Assembly: GCA_039811225.1 (NCBI GenBank)
Contig: JBDHYG010000001.1
Span: forward strand, 62,001-126,000
Source: JAFDXJ01 sp039811225
GTDB lineage: Bacteria; Bacteroidota; Bacteroidia; Chitinophagales; Chitinophagaceae
Direction: 5' to 3'
DNA length: 64,000 nt
Under the pieces are notes generated by a model. The model was not told where the DNA came from. It made no database searches and was given only the letters and a program-made list of their open reading frames with translations. The position numbers and the translations under genes are program-made. Shown here one piece after another: positions 1-9,453 of this stretch; positions within the stretch are counted from its first letter, which is position 1, and every line of letters starts with the position of its first letter.

Positions 1-1317
1 ATCCCGGTAAGCTGGAGTCATTGGGCTAATTTACATCCCTTTGCCCCACTCTCACAGGTTGAAGGCTACCAGTTATTAGTGGAAGAATTGAGTAATGCGT
101 TATGTGCCATTACCGGTTTTGCTGCCTGCAGCCTGCAACCCAATAGTGGCGCACAGGGCGAATTTGCAGGTCTTTATACCATTATGGGTTATCATAAAAA
201 CCAAGGTAACCATCACCGAAATGTGGTATTAATCCCCATTTCCGCGCATGGTACCAACCCGGCATCTGCTGTTTTAGCCGGCATGAAAGTGGTGGTCGTG
301 AAAAGTGATGCAGAAGGGTATATTGATGTGGCTGATCTGAAACTTAAAGCAGAACAGCATAAGGAAAATTTGGGCGCTTTAATGGTGACCTATCCATCCA
401 CACATGGTGTTTTTGAAGAAAGCATCAAAGAAATCTGTTCTATCATTCATGCAAATGGCGGCCTTGTTTATATGGATGGCGCCAATATGAATGCACAGGT
501 AGGCTTAACCTCTCCAGCCAATATCGGCGCGGATGTTTGTCATTTAAATTTACATAAAACCTTTGCCATTCCCCATGGGGGCGGTGGTCCGGGTATGGGG
601 CCCATTTGCTGCACAGCAACATTAAAACCTTTCCTCCCCGGTCATGTGTTTTTAAATGAAAATGCTGAAACACCTGCTTATGCTGTAAGTGCAGCACCTT
701 ATGGTAGTGCCAGCATATTACTAATTTCTTATGCTTACATCCGGATGCTGGGATTGAAAGGCCTTCGCATGGCAACCGAATATGCTATATTGAATGCAAA
801 CTATATGAAAGCAAGACTGGAAAAGTATTATCCTATTTTATTTGCCGGGAAAAACGGCACCTGTGCCCATGAATTCATCATTGACCTGCGGCCCTTTAAA
901 GCAAGTGCCGGTATTGAAGCAGAAGATGTGGCGAAACGCTTAATGGATTATGGATTCCACGCTCCCACCCTGAGCTTTCCTGTACCGGGCACCATCATGG
1001 TAGAGCCTACCGAAAGCGAAGACAAGGCCGAACTCGATCGTTTTTGTGATGCCATGATCAGCATTTATGATGAAATCAAAGCTATAGAAGAAAATAAAGC
1101 TGACCGTACCGATAATGTTTTGAAAAATGCACCGCATACCCAACAAGTGATTTGTGCAGATGAATGGAAACATCCCTATACCAGACAGGCTGCTGCATTT
1201 CCTTTATATTATGTAGCCCAAAATAAATTCTGGCCCGCCATTGCCCGTATCAATAATACCTATGGTGACCGTAATTTGATTTGTACCTGTGAGCCAGTAT
1301 CTTCTTATGCGGAATAA
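1..1317 (+). CDS. gcvP: Glycine dehydrogenase (decarboxylating), P-protein, C-terminal part
   Basis: This is the 3' portion of the P-protein of the glycine cleavage system, which decarboxylates glycine with PLP and passes the aminomethyl group to the lipoyl H-protein. The frame is open from base 1, so the N-terminal half lies outside the window. The visible 438 residues carry the PLP-lysine context HLNLHKTF followed by the glycine-rich stretch IPHGGGGPGMGP, and near the start the family motif NLHPFAPLSQVEGYQ. The C-terminus (VSSYAE) is typical of bacterial GcvP. The gene is convergent with the next one and is separated from it by a bidirectional hairpin terminator. It is an ordinary housekeeping gene and marks the host chromosome. 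Confidence 0.97.
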   Translation: MPVSWSHWANLHPFAPLSQVEGYQLLVEELSNALCAITGFAACSLQPNSGAQGEFAGLYTIMGYHKNQGNHHRNVVLIPISAHGTNPASAVLAGMKVVVVKSDAEGYIDVADLKLKAEQHKENLGALMVTYPSTHGVFEESIKEICSIIHANGGLVYMDGANMNAQVGLTSPANIGADVCHLNLHKTFAIPHGGGGPGMGPICCTATLKPFLPGHVFLNENAETPAYAVSAAPYGSASILLISYAYIRMLGLKGLRMATEYAILNANYMKARLEKYYPILFAGKNGTCAHEFIIDLRPFKASAGIEAEDVAKRLMDYGFHAPTLSFPVPGTIMVEPTESEDKAELDRFCDAMISIYDEIKAIEENKADRTDNVLKNAPHTQQVICADEWKHPYTRQAAAFPLYYVAQNKFWPAIARINNTYGDRNLICTCEPVSSYAE

Positions 1318-1334
1318 AAACTTTCGGGTAAAAA

Positions 1335-1361
1335 AAATCCGCTTCGAATGAAAGCGGATTT
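1335..1361. terminator. Bidirectional Rho-independent terminator
   Basis: A perfect 10-bp stem, AAATCCGCTT (1335-1344) and AAGCGGATTT (1352-1361), closes a 7-base loop. It is flanked by A-runs on the left and T-runs on the right, so it can terminate both gcvP and the convergent minus-strand gene. Confidence 0.85.
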
Positions 1362-1379
1362 TTTTTGGAAATATTTTTT

Positions 1380-2258
1380 CTAATCAAATAATTGCGTTTC
1401 ACCGGCCTTAACATCCTGCGCATTCAATACTTCAGTATAGCTGCCATTCTCTTTTATTAAAATGGCAATAATCCGGCAATTCGCTGGATTGTATGAAGCG
1501 AGGTTAAAGGTTACATTTTTCGTATATGATTCATTGTTCATCGTGGTTTTATCAGATGGAACCAGATCTCCGGAAACGCTCGTTGCGTACGAACGCAATA
1601 CCCCATTGTTCTCCCAATTATATAAAGTTTGATTTTGCCATAAGGGACTGGAATGGGATACATAGTTGGTATGAAAATAATAATTGTGTTGCGTACTGAG
1701 TAAGCTATCTTCCACCAGCATCACAGCCAGTTTTATTACGGAGCTGGAATAATTAGAAACAAAGCCGGTAGTTATTTTAGCGGATAATGTATTGCCACTA
1801 ATAGAAGATTCAATTTGCAAACCGGCAGTCGCAGTACCTGAAAGGCCGCTATTCGTTGACTGGGGCACATTAAACTGGTCTGTAACAATTTTACGATTCA
1901 CAAAACCGGTGGGAAACCCCTGGAAGCCCGGTACCAGGTCTTCTATTTGTCCGGCATAGCTGGTACCAAATGGGTCATTCACAGGATTACCTACATCATC
2001 GTGTACAGCAGCTACAATTACTTTTGGATTTATACGCCGCATTGAATCCAGGTTCCAGGCCATGAGTGGACACCAGCCACACCAGGCACCGGTAAAGTCT
2101 TCAACAAATACTTTTTTGGTGAAACTTAAGTTAGTTGTTGAATCCGGCGTATCCGGAGGGCCATCCGGTGTACCGTTACCACCACTCTTCGAACAGGATG
2201 TCATTAAAACACCTAAACTTAAACTACATGTCAGGTAGAAAACCCATTTCATTTTCAT
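1380..2258 (-). CDS. Omp28-related, thioredoxin-like lipoprotein
   Basis: Probable outer-membrane lipoprotein of the Omp28 family. The chosen start gives MKMKWVFYLTC, a short hydrophobic stretch and a Bacteroidetes lipobox (GVLMTSC). The frame is open further upstream to 2372, but that extension overlaps the preceding gene and would bury the signal peptide. A thioredoxin-like motif (AWCGWCPLMAW) follows about 70 residues in, so a disulfide or redox role is plausible. Downstream of the motif lies a beta-rich region with no recognised catalytic motif. It is the last gene of a minus-strand cluster with a DUF6029 protein and a TlpA-like thioredoxin, which suggests a shared envelope function. The true substrate is unknown. 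Confidence 0.75.
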   Translation of the reverse strand: MKMKWVFYLTCSLSLGVLMTSCSKSGGNGTPDGPPDTPDSTTNLSFTKKVFVEDFTGAWCGWCPLMAWNLDSMRRINPKVIVAAVHDDVGNPVNDPFGTSYAGQIEDLVPGFQGFPTGFVNRKIVTDQFNVPQSTNSGLSGTATAGLQIESSISGNTLSAKITTGFVSNYSSSVIKLAVMLVEDSLLSTQHNYYFHTNYVSHSSPLWQNQTLYNWENNGVLRSYATSVSGDLVPSDKTTMNNESYTKNVTFNLASYNPANCRIIAILIKENGSYTEVLNAQDVKAGETQLFD

Positions 2259-2286
2259 TTTGCTTAATTTAAATATATGATTGTTT

Positions 2287-3918
2287 TTAAAAATTATATG
2301 TATAACCCAAAGTAAAACCCATATAAGACGGCACAAACCGACAAACACCACCCACACATAATAAACCAGCACGCTGTTTGCTAAAACTGAACATCAGGCG
2401 TTGTGCATTGGCAGAGTAACTCCCACCAATATTATAGTAATGAATCTTGTTTGTCTGATAGTCGGTGAGATCGGTTACAAAAAATGAAAACCGGCCATAC
2501 GAATATTCAGCCAAAGCAGCCGCCCAGTTTTTTTCATCCTTGTCATTCCACATGTGCTGTAATTCTGTGCGCAAGGCACTCTTATCCGTTAATTTAAACA
2601 GGAAGTCCGTTGCCACTGTTTTAGTTTTCACAACATAAGCGCTTTGTTGCAAATTATATTGACTGATAAATGCCAAGGTGCCTTTTACTTTCTTGCTCAA
2701 CTTTTTTTCTATGGTCACATTCAGGTCGCTATACTGCTTTTGTCCGTCAAAGCTGATAAATTTTGCCTTGAAAGAGTTGCCGGGATTGAATTGCGAATAG
2801 GACAAGTCTTTGTACAGTGAACCATTCAGGAAAATAGTAGTTCCATATTTTCCGCCCAGGGCAGTTCCCTTTTTAAACAAATAATTGATACCCAGTTGCC
2901 CACCAATCTCATGTTTATTGTCACATACTGCCGGATAAATACTACTCACCAGCCAGGTGTGTTGTTTGGTAAGTGAAGGGAGGTAATTCAAATTATTTGT
3001 TATATCATCTACACCATAATTTGCTTTTAAAGCAGCCATTTCGAGACGACGTAAATCCAGGTTGATACCAAGGCCATTGTTGAAATTATAGCTTTGTGAA
3101 ATCAATAAAGCAGAACCGGGTTGATAAATATAAGATGGTAAATATGCCACCGGTGAATGATGCATATATTCCGCATTCAACAAATAATTCCCGGCAGAAA
3201 AATTAATCCGGCCTGCCCAGGCATTCACATTTTGATCATGACGGATATTGGTATATTCCAAACTGTCCTGGTTGATATTCAGAAAACTTCCCCCGATTTT
3301 TAAAGACATAGTATTTTTCCCGACCTGCTTATTAAAAAGCTGATACTCTACATCGGCGCCACCTACCTTTCCATCACTATAATCAAAATAATAGCGTTGC
3401 TGGCCATAAAAAGCCTTTACCTGGAATTTCTTAAATGGGCTGGCTTTTACATATAGACCCCGCATGGTATTATCAATACCCAATTGCCGGTCTTCATAAG
3501 ACCGGAAAATTAAGCCATTACCAAACTGATCATAAAAAGTACCGGCAATCACTTCCAGCTTATCGGACCGGTAACCTGCATAGTAATGGGTCAGGGCTAC
3601 TTTGGCTTCTGCGGATGGCGTATATTTTGGATAACCCTGTAATGCCGGTAAAAAAGCCTCAGCCTGCACACCGGCAATGATATGTTTATAAGTGTAGTTC
3701 ACCGTGAGGTAGGTATTGGATGCATACCGCTTGGGTGGTAAAACTATGCCGGCATTGGAATTGGAGAAATAATATTGGTGCTGTGTTTCTATACCACCAC
3801 CAAAATTTTTCAGATCATAGAAATGAGTGGTATCCTGTGCCTGGGAAGTAAAAGTAATTATGTTGAAAAGTAAACAGCAGGAGATGGCTACATTTTTTTT
3901 GCGCAAAAATGAGTTCAT
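2287..3918 (-). CDS. DUF6029 family outer-membrane beta-barrel-like protein
   Basis: A 543-residue exported protein with an N-terminal signal peptide ending near SQAQD. The mature part has repeated alternating hydrophobic/aromatic strands (for example YYFDYSDGKVGG, FSFFVTDLTDY) and ends in an aromatic residue (LGYTYNF), as expected of an outer-membrane beta-barrel. The assignment to DUF6029 rests on overall resemblance and on its neighbours: in Bacteroidetes these proteins commonly sit beside Omp28-like and TlpA-like thioredoxins. Its start overlaps the upstream thioredoxin stop by 4 bases (ATGA), implying translational coupling. Function is not established. Confidence 0.7.
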   Translation of the reverse strand: MNSFLRKKNVAISCCLLFNIITFTSQAQDTTHFYDLKNFGGGIETQHQYYFSNSNAGIVLPPKRYASNTYLTVNYTYKHIIAGVQAEAFLPALQGYPKYTPSAEAKVALTHYYAGYRSDKLEVIAGTFYDQFGNGLIFRSYEDRQLGIDNTMRGLYVKASPFKKFQVKAFYGQQRYYFDYSDGKVGGADVEYQLFNKQVGKNTMSLKIGGSFLNINQDSLEYTNIRHDQNVNAWAGRINFSAGNYLLNAEYMHHSPVAYLPSYIYQPGSALLISQSYNFNNGLGINLDLRRLEMAALKANYGVDDITNNLNYLPSLTKQHTWLVSSIYPAVCDNKHEIGGQLGINYLFKKGTALGGKYGTTIFLNGSLYKDLSYSQFNPGNSFKAKFISFDGQKQYSDLNVTIEKKLSKKVKGTLAFISQYNLQQSAYVVKTKTVATDFLFKLTDKSALRTELQHMWNDKDEKNWAAALAEYSYGRFSFFVTDLTDYQTNKIHYYNIGGSYSANAQRLMFSFSKQRAGLLCVGGVCRFVPSYMGFTLGYTYNF

Positions 3919-4400
3919 TTTTTCAATGCATTTAAATAAGAAATTAATTCCAGTTCTTCTCCCGGGTTGTATCCCTGGATACGGCGAATGATTTTTCCCT
4001 GCTTATCTAATATAACTGTATAGGGAATGGCACTAATATTCAATGCTCTCTTCAGGTTTTGATTGTCATCCAGGTACACATCAAATTCCCAGCCACTGGC
4101 ATTGGCAATTGATTGAACTGATCCGGTACTGCGGCTGTCATCAATGGATACCGCCACCAGTTTCGCACCGGTAGCTTTAAAGCTATCCCAATCATCATTG
4201 ATGGATTCAAGTTCCTGGCGACAAGGTTTACACCAGGTAGCCCAAAAACTAACGACCGTTATCGCAGAACTGTCAATGAATTGTCTTGTTTGAAAATCCT
4301 GCGCTTTCAATGTCTTTATCTGTACATCCGGCAGGATATCCTGTGCCTGTATGCCCTGGACAAAAAACAGGCTTAGTAAAATCGGAATAATTTTTTTCAT
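3915..4400 (-). CDS. TlpA/ResA-like periplasmic thioredoxin
   Basis: A 161-residue exported thiol-disulfide oxidoreductase. A signal peptide (MKKIIPILLSLFFVQGIQAQ) is followed by a thioredoxin fold with the active site WATWCKPCRQE and the cis-proline region SAIPYTVILD. The family reduces or isomerises disulfides in the periplasm, often for cytochrome maturation or outer-membrane partners. It is first in the cluster with the DUF6029 and Omp28-like genes, whose translation is coupled to it by a 4-base overlap, so those proteins are its likely clients (inference). Confidence 0.85.
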   Translation of the reverse strand: MKKIIPILLSLFFVQGIQAQDILPDVQIKTLKAQDFQTRQFIDSSAITVVSFWATWCKPCRQELESINDDWDSFKATGAKLVAVSIDDSRSTGSVQSIANASGWEFDVYLDDNQNLKRALNISAIPYTVILDKQGKIIRRIQGYNPGEELELISYLNALKK

Positions 4401-4620
4401 GGAAAGAGTTTAGAAACGCTGATTCATCAGAATTATTTCATTTCTTTTTCGAATGACATTTAAATGACAATTACAACATACGTTTAAAAAAATTGGGCGC
4501 AAATGTAGACACTAGATAACTTACTCCCAAAAAAAATTAGAGACACCTTGGTGCATATTAAAAAAAATTAATACACCCTGTTTGCTTATAAAGTTGCAAT
4601 AAAAGAAATGGATAACAATA

Positions 4621-4785
4621 TCAGGCGTGGCTTTCCGTAGTGGCATGGCCTGCTGAACCAGGGGTCTTATAATCACCTTTCCAGGCAGTCATTAACAACA
4701 GGAATAAAAACAAAACAAGAACACTTAAGATAAATGGTCTTGAAAATTTCTGCATCATTTGGGGGACAAAGTGTTGTGCGCTCAT
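4621..4785 (-). CDS. 54-residue single-span membrane protein
   Basis: Short open frame starting MSAQHFVPQMMQK and ending TTESHA. Residues about 18-34 form one strongly hydrophobic helix (ILSVLVLFLFLLLMTAW), with a basic N-terminal side and a small polar His-containing tail. I do not recognise the family. It lies alone in the 519-bp gap between the thioredoxin gene and leuS, on the same strand as both. The rest of that gap (4401-4620 and 4786-4919) is A+T-rich and shows nothing else I can support. Length, charge pattern and clean start and stop favour a real gene, but there is no homology evidence. Confidence 0.5.
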   Translation of the reverse strand: MSAQHFVPQMMQKFSRPFILSVLVLFLFLLLMTAWKGDYKTPGSAGHATTESHA

Positions 4786-4919
4786 AACAAGAATTTCGGG
4801 GCTAAATTAAATAGATTTTGGCATTTTAAAAAACAGTTTTCTTAACCAGGTAACCGATAGCCTGGGCCTGCATAAAATTTTTTAAACCATATCAGCTGCT
4901 TTCAAAACACCCACTATGA

Positions 4920-7847
4920 TTAAATAACGATATTGATCATTTTATTCCTGACATAAATAATTTTTTTAGGCGCTTTCTCCTCCAGCCATTTTTTTACAAC
5001 CTCATTGGCCAGTACCAATGCTTCAACATCAGCTTGCGTGGCTTCCAGGGAAATGGATATGGTTGTTCTCAATTTCCCATTAATACTGATAGGATATACT
5101 TTAGACGTTTCTACTAAATATTTTTTTTCCAGCTCCGGAAAATCCATATCCATAATTGTCTTTGGCCCGTCCTGCCCTTTTACTTGTAATACATGTTGGT
5201 ACAGTTCTTCCGCTATATGTGGAGCATATGGTGACAACATGATCAGAAAAGGTTCCCAAATCGCTGTCTTATGACAATCCAGCTCTGCTAATTCATTCAC
5301 CGTGATCATAAACGTACTAACCGCTGTATTAAAGGAAAAACGCTCTGTATCTTCCCCGATTTTTTTGATAGCGGTATGCAGGATTTTCCATTCTGCGGCC
5401 GTAGGTTCTGCATTTTGCAGGATCAGGCCTTTCTCTTCCTGGAAAAACATCCGCCAGAGTTTTTTCAGGAATCGGTGCACCCCTTCAATACCGCGGGTAT
5501 CCCAGGGTTTGCTTTGCTCCACCGGGCCGAGAAACATTTCATACATCCGGAATGTGTCTGCCCCATATTTCATTACAAGATCATCCGGGTTAATGGTATT
5601 GAATTTTGATTTGGACATTTTCTCCACTTCTGCCCCACAGATATAGCGGCCTTCTTCTAAAATAAAAACAGCCTTTGCATATTCACCATTCCGCCATTTT
5701 TGAAAAGCGGCTGTATCCAATTCATATCCATCTACCATATTTACATCCACATGCAACGTCATAATATCTGGATGCCGGTCTTTTAAAATGTTGCCAACCT
5801 GTATGCCATGCTTTTTCAATACATCATACAATTCTTTTTCTAAAACAGTATCCGTTTTTTTATGCTGTAAAAATTTATCCGCATATTTTTTTGAAATAAA
5901 AATAGCAGGGAGTTTACTTGTAGCGTCTTCCTCTTGCAGAAAATTAAGCTTATATACAAACCGGCTACTGCCCTGGATCATTCCCTGGTTCAATAGCTTT
6001 TTAAATGGCTCTTCAAATCCAATCCATCCCCGGTCAAATAAAAACTTTGTCCACATGCGGCTATAGAGCAGATGACCAACTGCATGTTCAGTACCACCAA
6101 CATATAAATCCACCTGGTTCCAGTAATCACTGGCTTCCCGGCTGCAAAATGCTGTATTGTTATGTGGATCCATATACCGCAGGAAATACCAGGAAGAACC
6201 GGCATAACCGGGCATAGTGGCTGATTCACGCAGGCCATCCGAGCCGGCACTTTCTATCCATTGCCGGTTATTGGCCAAAGGCCCTTCCCCATCCGGCCCG
6301 GGTTTTATTTCCTGCAAGTCCGGCAATACCAGCGGTAATGTATTTTCCGGCAATGCCTTTGCCATACCTTCTTTCCAGGTAATGGGAAATGGCTCGCCCC
6401 AATAGCGTTGCCGGCTAAAGGCGGCATCCCGCATCTTATATTGCGTTTTAGCTTTGCCAATATTTTGGGCAACCAGTTTTTCCACCACAATCACACCCGC
6501 ATCTTTCATAGCTATTCCATCCAGGAAACCACTATTTTGTAAAATGGCTTCTTTCGTTGCATTGGCTTCCGCACCGGTAAAAGCATCACCTATAATATTG
6601 GTAATAGGGATTTGGAAATGTTGCGCAAACCTGAAATCCCGTTCATCACCGCAAGGCACAGCCATAATTGCACCAGTACCATAACCGGATAAAACATACT
6701 CCGAAATCCACACTGGGATTTTCTTTCCCGAAAACGGATGCAGTACATAGGCGCCGGTAAAACAACCCGTGATCTTTTTCTCGGCGAGCCGTTCGCGTTC
6801 ACTGCGGCTTTTCATATATTGTAAATAAGCCTCCACTTCTTCTTCCCTATCCACCGTTGTTATTAAATGAACCAGGAGATGTTCCGGTGCCAGTACCACA
6901 AAATCGACCCCGAAAATAGTGTCGGGTCGGGTGGTGTATACTTTAATTGCTATTTGGTCTGCTTCATGTCCGGCGATGGGGAAAGAGATTTCCGCCCCAA
7001 CGGATTTGCCGATCCAATTGGTTTGCATTTCTTTCATTGAATCACTGAAATCAATCTGATGCAGGCCATCCAGCAATCGATCGGCATATTCTGTAATGCG
7101 GAGGTACCATTGCCGTAATACTTTTTTCTCTACCGGGAATCCACCACGTTCACTCAGGCCATTGATCACTTCATCATTGGCGAGAACAGTGCCTAAGGCT
7201 TCACACCAATTCACTTCCCCATAACCGCAATAAGCCAGCCGGTAATGCATGAGAATATCACTACGGGATTTTTCATCCATGGCCTGCCATTGTGCTGCCG
7301 AAAAATTTACCGCCTCATCTCCCGGGCAGGGGTGGTTTTGATTGCCTGTCCGTTCAAAATCTTTCACCAGGTTTTCTATGCTGTCTGCTTTCTTTTCCTG
7401 CCGGTTATAGAAACATTGAAATAATTGCAGGAAGATCCATTGTGTCCATTTATAATATGCCGGATCAGAAGTTTTTATTTCACGGCTCCAGTCATAACAA
7501 AAGCCAAGATGATCGAGTTGTTTTCTGAAATTCTGAATATTGCGGTCGGTGCTGATTGCCGGTGGAATACCATGTTCAATGGCATATTGTTCAGCCGGCA
7601 AGCCAAAAGCATCATATCCCATAGGATGCAGTACATTAAACCCTTTCAGCCTTTTGTACCGGGCATATATATCACTGGCAATATAGCCCAATGGATGCCC
7701 CACATGTAAACCGGCCCCACTGGGATAAGGAAACATATCCAATACATAATAAGAAGGTTTCCCGGGATTATTCGTCACCTTATAAATGTCGGCTTCCTTC
7801 CAATAGCCCTGCCATTTTTTTTCTATTTCTATAAAATCATACTCCAT
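4920..7847 (-). CDS. leuS: Leucyl-tRNA synthetase
   Basis: Class I aminoacyl-tRNA synthetase that charges tRNA-Leu in the cytoplasm. The HIGH signature appears as HVGHPLGY (around residue 48) after YPSGAGL, and the KMSKS loop as KMSKSK (around residue 743). The CP1 editing domain has the TTRPDTIFGV motif. At 975 residues it is longer than the E. coli enzyme (about 860). Extra segments lie around residues 145-190 and in the roughly 100 residues before KMSKS, as seen in Bacteroidetes LeuRS. It is the last recognisable core gene before the integrated element, whose integrase is divergently oriented 304 bp away. Confidence 0.97.
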   Translation of the reverse strand: MEYDFIEIEKKWQGYWKEADIYKVTNNPGKPSYYVLDMFPYPSGAGLHVGHPLGYIASDIYARYKRLKGFNVLHPMGYDAFGLPAEQYAIEHGIPPAISTDRNIQNFRKQLDHLGFCYDWSREIKTSDPAYYKWTQWIFLQLFQCFYNRQEKKADSIENLVKDFERTGNQNHPCPGDEAVNFSAAQWQAMDEKSRSDILMHYRLAYCGYGEVNWCEALGTVLANDEVINGLSERGGFPVEKKVLRQWYLRITEYADRLLDGLHQIDFSDSMKEMQTNWIGKSVGAEISFPIAGHEADQIAIKVYTTRPDTIFGVDFVVLAPEHLLVHLITTVDREEEVEAYLQYMKSRSERERLAEKKITGCFTGAYVLHPFSGKKIPVWISEYVLSGYGTGAIMAVPCGDERDFRFAQHFQIPITNIIGDAFTGAEANATKEAILQNSGFLDGIAMKDAGVIVVEKLVAQNIGKAKTQYKMRDAAFSRQRYWGEPFPITWKEGMAKALPENTLPLVLPDLQEIKPGPDGEGPLANNRQWIESAGSDGLRESATMPGYAGSSWYFLRYMDPHNNTAFCSREASDYWNQVDLYVGGTEHAVGHLLYSRMWTKFLFDRGWIGFEEPFKKLLNQGMIQGSSRFVYKLNFLQEEDATSKLPAIFISKKYADKFLQHKKTDTVLEKELYDVLKKHGIQVGNILKDRHPDIMTLHVDVNMVDGYELDTAAFQKWRNGEYAKAVFILEEGRYICGAEVEKMSKSKFNTINPDDLVMKYGADTFRMYEMFLGPVEQSKPWDTRGIEGVHRFLKKLWRMFFQEEKGLILQNAEPTAAEWKILHTAIKKIGEDTERFSFNTAVSTFMITVNELAELDCHKTAIWEPFLIMLSPYAPHIAEELYQHVLQVKGQDGPKTIMDMDFPELEKKYLVETSKVYPISINGKLRTTISISLEATQADVEALVLANEVVKKWLEEKAPKKIIYVRNKMINIVI

Positions 7848-8151
7848 AAAGAATCACTGCACACGGTTATATTTTTTATTTTTTTGGCAAAAAAAGATTA
7901 GTAAAAAGCAAAAATAAGCAAAACGGTTAAAACCTTTGCTATACAAGGCTTTATAAAAAGGGTAGTCTTAGTTCGGAAGTCGGTGTCTGATAGGTTTGGG
8001 GCTTAAATTGACAAGGTTAGGTTACTAATTCGTTACCGATTGACAAAGGTAATGATATGGCTTAACTGATTATATTTCAGTCTTTTGCGCCCTTTTCTAC
8101 ATTCCCTTGTAACTCAATGTAATTTAATTTTAAACATTAAACATTTGAGTT
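7848..8151. other. Gene-free junction between leuS and the ICE integrase (probable left boundary)
   Basis: This 304-bp non-coding stretch separates the host gene leuS from a tyrosine integrase that begins an ICE, so the left attachment site should lie here (inference). I looked for the CTnDOT-type core GTAnnTTTGC and did not find an exact copy. There is no tRNA gene. A short inverted repeat (TTACC at about 8033, GGTAA at about 8049) could be a recombinase arm site. Without the right end of the element the exact att core cannot be fixed. Confidence 0.45.
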
Positions 8152-9402
8152 ATGGAGCAGACAAAAAAATCGACGTTCAAACTGCTTTTCTATTTGAAAA
8201 AGAACGAACTGAAAAAGAACGGTAATGCCCCGATTATGGCACGTATTACCATTGACGGAACCCCTAAGACTTTCGGAACAAAGTTAGAAATTGACCCCAA
8301 TAATTGGGATTTGAAACACGGAAGAGTTCAGGGAAAAAGTGCGCAGGCACTAAGCATTAATAAAAAACTGGATAACATACGTGGGCGTATCGACAAGATT
8401 TATGAAGATATGCTGAAGCACGAGGGCTTTGCGACCGCCCAAAAAGTAAAGCTATCTTTTTTAGGTGTTGGTGTAATGGATGATGCAATACTTAAAGTCT
8501 TCAACGACCAAAATGAGGATTTTAAAAAATTGGTCGAAAAGGAAGAACGTTCGCAAAGCACCTATAACAAGTATATCACGGTTTACAATCATCTTACCAC
8601 GTTCATAAAAGAACGCTATCATCGTGATGATATGGCTTTTCGGGAATTGACTGCCGATTTTATCCGGGAGTTTGATTTTTACCTCCGGTACGATTTACAG
8701 TCTTCGCATAATACGGTTTGGGTTTATACAATGCCTGTATTAAGTCTGGTTGAACTGGCTATTAAAAAGGGCTTGATACGTGATAATCCGTTTCAGGATT
8801 ATGAAATCAATATGGAAGAAACCGACCGGGGTTATATCCTTAAAGAAGATGTAGAAAAGCTGATGATGTGCGTACCGTCGCACCCACGGTATGAATTGGT
8901 AAAAGACCTGTTTATTTTCAGTTGCTTTACCGGACTTGCTTATGCGGATATTAAGAAACTGACAAGGAACAATATTCAATCATTCTTTGACGGTCATCAG
9001 TGGATTATCAGCAGGAGAAAGAAATCAGATATTGCTTCTAATGTTCGGTTAATGGAAATCCCTAAGCGTATCATTGAGAAGTATCAGGGTACGACAAGGA
9101 ATGAATTTATCTTTCCGGTTCCGACTAATGCAACCTGCAATACGCACATAGGTAAACTGGTTGAAAAGGCAGAAATTATTACCGAGCAAAAAGTAACCTT
9201 TCACACGGCAAGGCATACTTTCGGAACAATGTTTTTGACCGAGGGCGTACCGCTTGAAAGCCTTAGCAAAATGATGGGGCATAAAAACATTTCCACCACA
9301 CAGATTTATGCTAAAATCACAAGCCAAAAAATCAGTAAGGAAATGGATTTGGTTACTCCGAAATTCAAGGCAATGGAAGAAGCATTTATGATGGCAATCT
9401 AA
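8152..9402 (+). CDS. int: Tyrosine recombinase/integrase of a CTnDOT-type ICE
   Basis: Site-specific recombinase expected to integrate and excise the element. The N-terminal third is an arm-binding plus SAM-like domain and the C-terminal half is the catalytic domain. The motif FHTARHTFGTMFL supplies His and Arg, MMGHKNISTTQIY supplies the second His, and Tyr386 is the nucleophile. The first catalytic Arg is absent: the motif reads CFTGLAYAD with Ala263, where most families have TGLRY. The CTnDOT integrase also lacks this Arg, so the substitution fits that group and does not imply a dead enzyme. It lies at the leuS-proximal end of the element, reads inward, and is followed by a good terminator. 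Confidence 0.93.
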   Translation: MEQTKKSTFKLLFYLKKNELKKNGNAPIMARITIDGTPKTFGTKLEIDPNNWDLKHGRVQGKSAQALSINKKLDNIRGRIDKIYEDMLKHEGFATAQKVKLSFLGVGVMDDAILKVFNDQNEDFKKLVEKEERSQSTYNKYITVYNHLTTFIKERYHRDDMAFRELTADFIREFDFYLRYDLQSSHNTVWVYTMPVLSLVELAIKKGLIRDNPFQDYEINMEETDRGYILKEDVEKLMMCVPSHPRYELVKDLFIFSCFTGLAYADIKKLTRNNIQSFFDGHQWIISRRKKSDIASNVRLMEIPKRIIEKYQGTTRNEFIFPVPTNATCNTHIGKLVEKAEIITEQKVTFHTARHTFGTMFLTEGVPLESLSKMMGHKNISTTQIYAKITSQKISKEMDLVTPKFKAMEEAFMMAI

Positions 9403-9425
9403 TCAGCTTTTATCTAATCACAATG

Positions 9426-9453
9426 AGCAGAACTTAACGGTTCTGCTTTTTTT
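9426..9453 (+). terminator. Terminator of the integrase gene
   Basis: Stem AGCAGAAC (9426-9433) pairs with GTTCTGCT (9440-9447) around a 6-base loop, followed by a run of T residues. Confidence 0.85.

Noticed and set aside
1380..2372. Long form of the Omp28-like protein starting at 2372
   Set aside because: The extra 38 residues overlap the upstream gene and would hide the lipoprotein signal; MKMKWVFY at 2258 is the credible start.
7909..7916. A TATTTTTG (TAnnTTTG) box on the minus strand before leuS
   Set aside because: It fits the -7 consensus but no -33 box lies at a suitable distance; in an A+T-rich tract one hit is not enough.
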